DNA of 10,505 bases from JBIIUJ01 sp044340025 (GTDB lineage: Bacteria; Pseudomonadota; Alphaproteobacteria; Caulobacterales; Aquidulcibacteraceae). The notes under the pieces are model-generated. The model did no database searches. It was not told the origin of the DNA and saw only the letters and a program-made list of their open reading frames with translations. Below are positions 1 through 5,607 of this stretch, one piece after another (position 1 is the stretch's first letter; each line of letters opens with the position of its first letter). A program made the translations under genes and the position numbers. The stretch lies in the NCBI GenBank assembly GCA_044340025.1, contig JBIIUJ010000092.1, positions 1 to 10,505 on the forward strand. The letters are read 5' to 3'.

Positions 1-568
1 GATCGAGGCGCAGGAAGCGCTCGCCAAGCGCGATCGCGACAGTGCGGTGGCCCAGCTTGCCGCCCACGACAAGGATTTCAGCCTGGGTCCGGAGAACGCC
101 AAGGTCACGATCGTGGAGTTCTTCGATTATCGGTGCCCCTATTGCCATGCCGCGACCGACTGGGTGTGGAAGACCGCCGCCGCCAACCCTGACGTGCGCT
201 TCGTGTTCAAGGAATTGCCGATCCTGTCGCCCACCTCCGAACTGGCGGCGCGCGCGGCCATCGCTTCGGAAAAGCAGGGCAAATATCCCGCCTTTCACCG
301 CGCCCTGATGCAGGCGCGCGGCAGCCTGGAGCAGGCCCAGATCGACCAGATCGCCGCCAGCGTCGGCATCGATGTCGCGCGCCTGAAGCGGGACATGCAG
401 GACCCCTCGATCGAGGAGCATCTCAATCGGGTGCGTGCGACCGCGCAGAGCCTTGGCGTGAACGGCACGCCGGCGTTTTTCGTGAACGGCCGGCTGATCT
501 CCGGCTTCGCGGAAGGCGAGCTGGAGGCCGCGATCAAGACGGCGCGCGAAAGCAGCCGCCAGGGCTGA
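1..568 (+). CDS. DsbA-family thiol:disulfide oxidoreductase (5' end outside window)
   Basis: This is the C-terminal 188 residues of a thioredoxin-fold protein of the DsbA/Com1-like group, which makes or isomerises disulfide bonds in the periplasm. The reading frame is open from base 2 with no convincing start. The GTG at 47 lies inside a continuous helical lead-in (AQEALAKRDRDSAVAQLAAHDKDF), so the true start and any signal peptide lie upstream of the window. Visible residues 45-48 are the redox motif CPYC, preceded by the strand VTIVEFFDYR. T156-P157 in VNGTPAFFV is the cis-proline loop that sits against the active site. The region between is helical, as in the DsbA insertion domain. CPYC with this cis-Pro context is typical of the one-domain alphaproteobacterial DsbA/Com1 proteins. 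The gene ends in TGA at 566-568, only 4 nt from the stop of the convergent monooxygenase. Whether it acts as an oxidase or an isomerase cannot be told from this part. Confidence 0.93.
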   Translation, partial: IEAQEALAKRDRDSAVAQLAAHDKDFSLGPENAKVTIVEFFDYRCPYCHAATDWVWKTAAANPDVRFVFKELPILSPTSELAARAAIASEKQGKYPAFHRALMQARGSLEQAQIDQIAASVGIDVARLKRDMQDPSIEEHLNRVRATAQSLGVNGTPAFFVNGRLISGFAEGELEAAIKTARESSRQG

Positions 569-572
569 GGCG

Positions 573-2060
573 CTACGGCGCCGGCGCCAGCGCAGCCGCC
601 CGGATCAGGCGATAATCTTCCAGGCGCACATCCTTCACCGCGGCGGCGTATTGGCGCGTGTCGCCGCTCCAGTTCTGGGTGATCCTGCCGCTCGCAGTCT
701 TGTACCAGGAGACGCAGTGCGGATCGGCCCAGGTGGTGTGGGAGAGCTTTTCCTGAAGCTCGGCGTTGAAAGCGGTCTGGGCGGCGGGCGTGGGGTCCAG
801 CGCGTCGGCGCCTGCCGCCTCCAGCGCGGCCATGGCCTTCAGGATATACTCCACCTGGCGTTCGATCATGAAGGTGATCGAATTGTGGCCCAGATTGGTG
901 TTCGGCCCATAGAGCATGAACAGATTGGGAAAGCCTGAGGCGGTGATGCCCAGATAGCTTTCCGGCCCATCGGCCCAGGCCTCGCGCAGGGTGCGCCCGC
1001 CGGCGCCGACCACATCCATCGACCAGCGCCAGTCCGTCGTCTCGAAGCCGGTTGCGAAAATCACCACGTCGAGGCCGTGTTCCTCGCCGTCGCGGGTCCG
1101 CAGCCCCGCCTGCGTGAACGTGTCGATCGCTTCGGTCACCAGTCGCACATGCGGGAGCGTCAGCGTCGGGTAATAGTCATCACAGACCAGGATCCGCTTG
1201 CATCCGACCGGATAGTCGGGCGTCAGTTTCGCGCGCAGCGCCGGATCGGCGATCTGGTTATGCAGATGCATGGTCGCGGTCTTGGTATAGGCCGCGCGCC
1301 CGACCTCGGTGAAGGAAAACGCCTGCCAGGCCAGCATTTCGGCGGTGAGATACACCTGCTCGCGGCCCATCATCGCCACTTCGGGCGCGGTCATCAGCAG
1401 CGCCTTTTCCTCGTCATAGATTTCGCGGTCCTGACGCGGCACGATCCAGTTCGCGGATCGCTGGAAGATCGTGAGATGGCCCGCCTCCTTCGCGATCTCG
1501 GGGATGAATTGCACCGCGCTCGCCGCCGCCCCGATCACCCCGACGCGCTTGCCCTTCAGATCGATGTCGTGGCGCCAGCGCGCGGAATGGAAGCTCGGGC
1601 CGGCGAACCGGTCGCGGCCCTTGAAGTCCGGGATCATCGGCCGATTGAGCTGGCCGAGGGCGGCCACGAGATGCTGGGCCTCATAGGTCGCTCCGCTGTC
1701 GGCGGTGACGATCCAGCGCGCCTTGCCCTCGTCCCAGACCGCGCTTGCCGCGCCGTCGCCAAGCTTCACCCGGTCCCGATAGCCGAACAGATCGACGATA
1801 TAGTCGGCATATTGCTGCACTTGCGCGGCGCGGGGGTAGATGTGGCTCCAGGCGAGGCTCGGCGCGAACGAATATTGATAAAGCGACACCGGCACGTCGC
1901 AGGCGCAGCCGGGATAGGTGTTGTCGCGCCAGGTGCCGCCCACCGCATCGGCCTTTTCCAGCACCACAAAGTCGGTCTGCCCGCTGGCGGTCAGTTGGGC
2001 GGCCATGGCGAGGCCGCCGAGCCCGCCCCCCACGATCAAAACTGAGGTCTTCTGGCTCAT
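573..2060 (-). CDS. Class B flavoprotein monooxygenase (Baeyer-Villiger type)
   Basis: This 495-residue FAD- and NADPH-dependent monooxygenase is predicted to oxidise ketones to esters or lactones, or heteroatoms, with O2 in the cytoplasm. Residues 11-16 (GGGLGG) are the FAD-binding Rossmann turn. Residues 43-57 hold the TWRDNTYPGCACDVP stretch typical of the family, with an acidic residue (D55) near the flavin. FAGPSFHSARW at 152-162 matches the Baeyer-Villiger fingerprint FxGxxxHxxxW, although the P/D that often follows is R here. VIGAAASA near 175-182 is the NADPH Rossmann turn, and an ATGF motif lies near the C-terminal third. Length is normal for the family. The ATG at 2060 is chosen because AGGGAGGAA lies 6 nt upstream and homology starts at once; an upstream TTG at 2129 would add 23 unlikely residues. 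The substrate is unknown. The closest named relatives by motif are the 4-hydroxyacetophenone and cyclohexanone monooxygenase groups, and N-hydroxylating relatives remain possible. Confidence 0.92.
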   Translation of the reverse strand: MSQKTSVLIVGGGLGGLAMAAQLTASGQTDFVVLEKADAVGGTWRDNTYPGCACDVPVSLYQYSFAPSLAWSHIYPRAAQVQQYADYIVDLFGYRDRVKLGDGAASAVWDEGKARWIVTADSGATYEAQHLVAALGQLNRPMIPDFKGRDRFAGPSFHSARWRHDIDLKGKRVGVIGAAASAVQFIPEIAKEAGHLTIFQRSANWIVPRQDREIYDEEKALLMTAPEVAMMGREQVYLTAEMLAWQAFSFTEVGRAAYTKTATMHLHNQIADPALRAKLTPDYPVGCKRILVCDDYYPTLTLPHVRLVTEAIDTFTQAGLRTRDGEEHGLDVVIFATGFETTDWRWSMDVVGAGGRTLREAWADGPESYLGITASGFPNLFMLYGPNTNLGHNSITFMIERQVEYILKAMAALEAAGADALDPTPAAQTAFNAELQEKLSHTTWADPHCVSWYKTASGRITQNWSGDTRQYAAAVKDVRLEDYRLIRAAALAPAP

Positions 2061-2066
2061 GGCGGC

Positions 2067-2075
2067 TTCCTCCCT
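2067..2075 (-). promoter_or_regulatory. Ribosome binding site of the monooxygenase
   Basis: On the minus strand this reads AGGGAGGAA, with 6 nt before the ATG at 2060. It is a strong Shine-Dalgarno match and is the main reason for preferring this start over the upstream in-frame TTG. Confidence 0.75.
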
Positions 2076-2108
2076 GGGCGGGCGCTCTGGCGGCGTCCTC
2101 GCACCGAC

Positions 2109-2130
2109 ATTGACACATGGAGTGTGCAAT
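2109..2130. promoter_or_regulatory. Imperfect palindrome, candidate operator of the monooxygenase
   Basis: The plus strand has ATTGACAC, then ATGGA, then GTGTGCAAT. The right arm reads ATTGCACAC on the other strand, so the arms match except for one extra base. The site begins at the downstream edge of the proposed -10 box and covers the expected transcription start, where a repressor would block initiation. Two-fold sites of this size are typical of TetR- or MarR-type regulators, but no regulator gene is present nearby, so the binding protein is unknown. Confidence 0.4.
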
Positions 2131-2134
2131 TCTA
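2129..2134 (-). promoter_or_regulatory. Candidate -10 box for the monooxygenase
   Basis: The minus strand reads TAGAAT, five of six matches to TATAAT. The hexamer 17 nt upstream (TCAGCA) is only a weak -35, which would fit a promoter that needs an activator or is regulated. Transcription would start near 2120 and give a leader of about 60 nt. Confidence 0.35.
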
Positions 2135-2165
2135 GCCAAAATTGGCCGCGCTGCTGAGAGCCGCC

Positions 2166-2291
2166 ATGATCGACGTAAACTCGCGCCTTCCCAAGAAGCT
2201 GAAAGCCAAACGGCCTTTGCGTTCGCCAGATCGAACCGCTTCGCAGCAGTCGAGCCTCAGCCCACTCCGCTGCGCAGGGGCGGTGCAGTGA
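2166..2291 (+). CDS. Possible 41-codon small ORF overlapping the P-loop gene start
   Basis: An ATG at 2166 opens a 41-codon frame whose TGA (2289-2291) overlaps the GTG start (2288) of the next gene as GTGA, the geometry of translational coupling. The product would be small and basic, beginning MIDVNSRLPKKLKAKRPLR, with no recognisable domain, signal peptide or membrane segment. Only a weak GAGAG stands upstream as a ribosome site. It may be a leader peptide that couples translation, or an accidental frame in a non-coding leader. I could not recognise any relative. Confidence 0.2.
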   Translation: MIDVNSRLPKKLKAKRPLRSPDRTASQQSSLSPLRCAGAVQ

Positions 2292-2854
2292 GCGTCACAG
2301 TTCACATCAATGGCAGGCCCGGCGTGGGAAAGCTCACAATTGCGCGCGAACTTGCTGTGCTCTTGGGTGCGCGGGTGATCGACAATCACTCAGTCTACAA
2401 TGTCGGACTGTCACTCACTGAGTTCAAATCTCCGGCGTTTTACGAAGCGGTGCGCGGCGTCCGCGCGGTTGCGGCGCGCTGTATCGCGGATATGCCGCGA
2501 GAGATGCCGCTTGTCATGACCAACGCGCATTTCGCCGATTCCGATTGGGGCCGCGAGAATTGGGATGCCTTCAACGGCTTCGCCCGGCAGCGCGGCCTGC
2601 CGCTGGCCGTGGTGGTGCTGGATTGTTCTCGGGAGGAACAGGTGCGCCGGATTGTGGGCGAAAGCCGCATCGGCAAGGGCGCGCTGCGTGATCCCGCCGT
2701 GGTGCCTGCTGAAGGTCAGGCCCGCCCGCTTCTGGACGATGGAGGCGACAGGCAAATGCGCCTGGACGTAACGGCGCTGAGCGCTGCGCAAGCCGCACTC
2801 GTGATCCGGGATTGGCTGGCTGCCGGCGGCTCAGATCAGAGCGGGCGGCGATAG
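2288..2854 (+). CDS. P-loop NTPase, small-molecule kinase-like (AAA family ATPase)
   Basis: This 188-residue cytoplasmic P-loop protein resembles the compact bacterial kinase-like ATPases whose N-terminus reads INGxPGVGKLTIAREL followed by a DNH motif. Here the P-loop is GRPGVGKLT at residues 9-17. Lysine 15 is kept, but the next residue is Leu instead of the usual Ser/Thr, with Thr at 17; I recall this KLT form as common in the family. DNHSVYN lies near 31-37, a hydrophobic strand (LAVVVLDC) near 114-121 could be a Walker B-like strand, and the Arg-rich stretch after it (EEQVRRIVGESRIGKG) is lid-like. The GTG at 2288 is chosen because AGGGG lies 7 nt upstream and homology starts within five residues; the in-frame ATG at 2117 would add 57 residues of low-complexity lead. 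Its 3' end overlaps the convergent acetyltransferase by 19 bp. The substrate is unknown. Upstream and early coding DNA is more A/T-rich than its neighbours. Confidence 0.75.
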   Translation: MSVTVHINGRPGVGKLTIARELAVLLGARVIDNHSVYNVGLSLTEFKSPAFYEAVRGVRAVAARCIADMPREMPLVMTNAHFADSDWGRENWDAFNGFARQRGLPLAVVVLDCSREEQVRRIVGESRIGKGALRDPAVVPAEGQARPLLDDGGDRQMRLDVTALSAAQAALVIRDWLAAGGSDQSGRR

Positions 2855-3288
2855 CCGTCGTGGGTGAGGGTGAAGCCCATCCGCTCATAGAAGGAATGGG
2901 CGTCCATTCGCGCGCGGTTTGAGGTGAGCTGGATGAAGGCCGCCCCCTTCGCCCTCGCGCGCGCCATCGCTTCCTCGACCAGCCTGGCGCCAAGGCCGGT
3001 GCGGCGGCGATCATGGCGCACGCGCAGGCCTTCAAGCTCGGCGCGCGTGGCCCCCTTCAGCACGAGGCCGGGCGCCACGATCAGCTGCACCACGCCCACC
3101 ACCGCCTCGCCCTCCAGCGCGACGATCAGCTCGGTGGCGGGATTGGCGGTGACGGCCTCCAGCGCGGCGGCATAGACAGGCCGGCCCGCTGCGCTCAGAT
3201 CCTCGCGCACCGCGCCGATGGGATCGTCGGCCAGCAGCCCGATCAGGGCGTCGAGATGCTCGGGGCGGGCGGTGACGAACACGGTCAT
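2836..3288 (-). CDS. GNAT family N-acetyltransferase
   Basis: This 150-residue single-domain protein transfers an acetyl group from acetyl-CoA to an amine in the cytoplasm. The N-terminal half has the GNAT alternation of strand and helix (TVFVTARPEHLDALIGLLADD). ELIVALEGEAVVGVVQLIV at 53-71 forms the central strands. The acetyl-CoA motif A is RRRTGLG at 94-100 (R/QxxGxG/A), followed by the helix ARLVEEAMARARAKG. Motif B is LTSNRARMDAHSFYERMGF at 121-139, the SN..R.dAh.FYer.GF form common in uncharacterised bacterial GNATs. Full length for the family. The ATG at 3288 has a weak ribosome site, consistent with being the last gene of a tight minus-strand run; 37 nt separate it from the DUF6165 gene. 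The substrate cannot be predicted. Confidence 0.9.
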   Translation of the reverse strand: MTVFVTARPEHLDALIGLLADDPIGAVREDLSAAGRPVYAAALEAVTANPATELIVALEGEAVVGVVQLIVAPGLVLKGATRAELEGLRVRHDRRRTGLGARLVEEAMARARAKGAAFIQLTSNRARMDAHSFYERMGFTLTHDGYRRPL

Positions 3289-3325
3289 GACGCCAGACTA
3301 AGGGCGGATCACGAAAACGGGAAGA

Positions 3326-3712
3326 TCAATAGGCGCGATAGCTTTTCTCTTCCACGATGGCGGAACCTGCCGCCAGATTGATCGCCTTCTTCAGAGCGGC
3401 CCGGCGATCATTCTCTCTATACACACGACGCGCCAGGGCGATGAAGTCGCTGCCGAAATCCTGCCTCCGCTCACAGTCGCGCTTGCCATCCTCCACGTCC
3501 CAGAGGCCGGCGTTGACCGCGCGCAGCTCCTCGGCGAGCGCGGCGATTTCCGCAGTCAGCACGCCCGCCGCATCGCGCGTCTCGCGCAGGAGCGCCAACT
3601 CGCGCAGCACGTTGTCGCGCTTGGCGTCGTCATCCAGGCGCTCGGCCTTCACCTCGAGGATCGAGATCTTGTCGAGCAATTCGCCGACGGAAATGGGGGC
3701 GAGGATCTGCAT
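3326..3712 (-). CDS. DUF6165 family protein
   Basis: This 128-residue soluble protein has no signal peptide or membrane segment. I recognise it as DUF6165 from its ends: the start ILAPISVGELLDKISILEVKAERL and the terminal IVEEKSYRAY. Residues 15-70 are strongly helical and charged (KAERLDDDAKRDNVLRELALLRE and on), likely a coiled coil or helical hairpin. A WDVEDGKRDCERRQDFGSDFIALARRVYREND block follows. No catalytic motif is evident. Members are, as I recall, frequently found beside GT9 glycosyltransferases in Alphaproteobacteria. Here the gene starts 7 nt after the GT9 stop, so it is almost surely co-transcribed. A role as a partner of the transferase in surface-glycan assembly is inference from context. 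The ATG at 3712 is preferred; the ribosome site before it is weak, fitting coupling to the upstream gene. Confidence 0.75.
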   Translation of the reverse strand: MQILAPISVGELLDKISILEVKAERLDDDAKRDNVLRELALLRETRDAAGVLTAEIAALAEELRAVNAGLWDVEDGKRDCERRQDFGSDFIALARRVYRENDRRAALKKAINLAAGSAIVEEKSYRAY

Positions 3713-3719
3713 GTGGGTT

Positions 3720-4718
3720 CTACTCGTCTCTCAGGAGCGCAGCGAGCGCGGCCTGCACCGCTTCCAGCCCGATCGCCTCGATCGCGTCGGCGCCGAAATC
3801 CTCCGCCACAAGCGCGCCCGGCGCCGGGCTCCAGGTTGGGAACTTCGCCGCCAGCCGGTGCGTGCGATAAAGCGTCAGCAGCCGCGCGCCGCCAAGGCCC
3901 AGCATATGCCCGGTTCCGCTGTCGTTGGCGACCGCCGCGCGCAGACGGGCGGCCAGCGCAAACACGAGATCAGGCCCGCGAACGGCGGCGCCGGCCTGCT
4001 CGGGCAGGAGCGCCTGCGGGCAGCCCTCCCGGATCGCATCAGCCCAGCCCGCCTCCAGCGGCCCCAGGAAAAACACCGGTCGCAGGCCCTCGCCTGCCAG
4101 CGCGCGCGCCAGCGCCAGGAAGCGGGAGAGCGGCCAGCGCCGGTTTTCCCCGCCCGCGCCCGGCGAGAGCCCGACATAGGCCTCCCCCTCGGGCAGAAGG
4201 GCGCGCGCGGCCTGCGCCGCCTCGGGCGTCACCAGCGGCAGCGGCGCGGGCGTGACCGGCCCGGGCAAGCCGAGGCCCAGCCCGAACAGGGCGGCCACCT
4301 GATCGCGCCCTGCGGCGGGCCACGCCGCGCCCGGCCGGGCTGCGGAAAGCATGAAGCCCGCAGCAGCAGAGATGAAGCGCGCTTTCGCCGCCCGTCGCGC
4401 CACGAGCGCCGGGGCGAGCCGGGCCTGCGTATCGATCACGAGATCGAACCGCTCCCCGCCAAAGGGCGGGGCGAGGCGCACCAGATCGCGCACTTGCGCG
4501 CCTGCGCCTGGCCCGGTGACGATGGCGTCGAGCAGCGGGGACGCAAGCCGCTTCAGCGGGCCGGCATAGACCGTGCCCTGAGGGTGAGCGGCCGCCCAGA
4601 CGAGCCGCGCCTGCGGCGCGCTTGCCCGGAGGCCGGCCAGCAACGGCAGCTTCCAGACCCCGTCGCCCAGGATCTCCCCCATCGAATAGATGAGGATGGA
4701 CGCCGGCGCCGCAGTCAC
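3720..4718 (-). CDS. Glycosyltransferase family 9 (heptosyltransferase-like)
   Basis: This 332-residue GT-B enzyme of the ADP-heptose:LPS heptosyltransferase family acts at the cytoplasmic face of the inner membrane. The N-terminus ILIYSMGEILGDGVWKLPLL keeps the G-D pair (G18-D19), where D19 matches the catalytic base of WaaC-type enzymes. FDLVIDTQ at 91-98 is a typical GT9 strand. LSPGAGGENRRWPLSRF at 184-200 is the phosphate-binding loop that opens the donor domain, with RR where many members have K. NDSGTGHMLG at 265-274 is the sugar-nucleotide motif (D266, H271). Length is normal. Translation starts at a GTG that overlaps the upstream membrane-protein stop as GTGA, so the two genes are coupled. 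The acceptor could be LPS core or another surface glycan; substitutions around the donor site mean that heptose should not be assumed. Confidence 0.88.
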   Translation of the reverse strand: MTAAPASILIYSMGEILGDGVWKLPLLAGLRASAPQARLVWAAAHPQGTVYAGPLKRLASPLLDAIVTGPGAGAQVRDLVRLAPPFGGERFDLVIDTQARLAPALVARRAAKARFISAAAGFMLSAARPGAAWPAAGRDQVAALFGLGLGLPGPVTPAPLPLVTPEAAQAARALLPEGEAYVGLSPGAGGENRRWPLSRFLALARALAGEGLRPVFFLGPLEAGWADAIREGCPQALLPEQAGAAVRGPDLVFALAARLRAAVANDSGTGHMLGLGGARLLTLYRTHRLAAKFPTWSPAPGALVAEDFGADAIEAIGLEAVQAALAALLRDE

Positions 4719-5194
4719 GCGGGAGCGGAAGCCGAATCGCGCTCCAGCCGCGTGAGCTGCAGCATCGCCCCGATCGCCACGATAGCGGCCGCGCCCGATA
4801 CGGCGAACCGACCGGCGTTCGGGGAGAGGGTCGGCGAGGCGGAGGCCAGATCCAGCAGCGTCAGGCCCAGGAGCACGAAGGCGGCGATGAACGGGGTCAG
4901 CGCCAGAACGGGATAAGCGCGCACGAACTGCCAGGGATTGGCCAGAGGCGCGGCCTGGCGCAGGCGCACGATTTCCATCCAGCGGCGCGGCGCCAGCGCC
5001 CAGCCAAGACCCGCCAGCATCGCAGCGGCGCCAAGCCCCAGGAGCAGCGGCCCCATCCAGTCCACCGGATGCTCGCGCCCAAACGCCAGAAGCGCCCAGC
5101 CGAGCGCCTGGGTGGAGAAGATCACTGCGCCCCGGCGCCGCTCGGCGGTGTAGAAGGCGATCTCGGCCGCAGAAAGGCGAAACCCAAGGCTCAT
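4715..5194 (-). CDS. Hypothetical four-helix inner-membrane protein
   Basis: This 159-residue protein is not recognised. Four hydrophobic segments are visible, at about residues 23-38, 47-67, 94-115 and 130-148. They are joined by a basic loop (RRWMEIVRLRQ) after the second, so by the positive-inside rule that loop and both ends are likely cytoplasmic. The N-terminal segment (GFRLSAAEIAFYTAERR) is amphipathic. The start at 5194 is preferred because AGGA lies 8 nt before it; an ATG 9 nt further upstream (5203) has AGG abutting the codon, which is too close. Its stop overlaps the GT9 start, so the pair is translationally coupled. This suggests it anchors, feeds or exports for the transferase, but no transporter or flippase motif is visible. 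It sits 46 nt after the TfoX-like gene. Confidence 0.7.
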   Translation of the reverse strand: MSLGFRLSAAEIAFYTAERRRGAVIFSTQALGWALLAFGREHPVDWMGPLLLGLGAAAMLAGLGWALAPRRWMEIVRLRQAAPLANPWQFVRAYPVLALTPFIAAFVLLGLTLLDLASASPTLSPNAGRFAVSGAAAIVAIGAMLQLTRLERDSASAPA

Positions 5195-5240
5195 GGCCGG
5201 CATCCTAGCGTGGCCGACGCGCGCCGCCAGTGGCGGCTGG

Positions 5241-5606
5241 TCACGGTTTCCGGCGCGCGCGGGCGGGCTTGGCGGGTGCGCGAAGCGCTGCCTCCAGCCC
5301 CAGCCGCCCCCAGCGCACGGCCTCCTCGGGATCGTCGAGCGCGGCCTCCGGCATCATCCGGTAGGACATGGCGATCGCCTTGCCCGAGGGCGGCTCATAG
5401 ACGAAGGGCGCACAGCCCTCGGCGTCAAATGCGGCGGCATTTATCGCGTCGGCCTTCAGATAGATCGTGTCGAACGCCAGGAGCGCAAACATCCGACCCT
5501 GCGCATAGACCCCTGCCCCGCCGAACATCCGCCGGATGGCGACAGGGCCAAGCGGGGCAAACAGCTCCTGCACGAACGCCTCGAACTCCGACAAGGCGGC
5601 CGCCAT
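5241..5606 (-). CDS. TfoX N-terminal domain protein
   Basis: This 121-residue protein is the stand-alone N-terminal domain of TfoX/Sxy, the competence regulator of gamma-proteobacteria. The family core is visible as IRRMFGGAGVYAQGRMFALL at 24-43, followed by IYLKAD and AAAFDAEGCAPFVYEPPSGK. The C-terminal helix (EEAVRWGRLGLEAAL) closes the domain and is followed by a short basic Ala/Lys/Arg tail. Full TfoX has a second, helix-hairpin-helix-like domain that is absent here, as in many alphaproteobacterial proteins of this type. A competence role should therefore not be assumed. The ATG at 5606 lies 1 nt after the CoA-transferase stop (minus strand TGAGATG), which suggests reinitiation. The frame is open far upstream, but that extension only shadows the transferase. 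Confidence 0.85.
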   Translation of the reverse strand: MAAALSEFEAFVQELFAPLGPVAIRRMFGGAGVYAQGRMFALLAFDTIYLKADAINAAAFDAEGCAPFVYEPPSGKAIAMSYRMMPEAALDDPEEAVRWGRLGLEAALRAPAKPARARRKP

Positions 5607-5607
5607 C

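Noticed and set aside
566..605. GC-rich inverted repeats (GGCGCC repeats, GGCTG/CAGCC) at the DsbA/monooxygenase convergence as a terminator
   Set aside because: The stem is broken, there is no T-tract, and such GGCGCC runs are common in this high-GC DNA, mostly within coding sequence here.
1077..2045. Plus-strand open frame (322 codons) inside the monooxygenase gene
   Set aside because: It is antisense to a gene with intact FAD, NADPH and fingerprint motifs, and it has no domain of its own.
2110..2138. TTGACA at 2110-2115 as a plus-strand -35 for the P-loop gene
   Set aside because: The hexamer is perfect, but 17 nt on there is only TAGCCA, a poor -10. The hexamer is better explained as part of the palindrome at the monooxygenase promoter.
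3357..4916. Long plus-strand open frame (519 codons) opposite DUF6165, GT9 and the membrane protein
   Set aside because: It crosses several gene borders on the other strand and has an Arg/Ala/Pro-rich composition typical of antisense high-GC frames.
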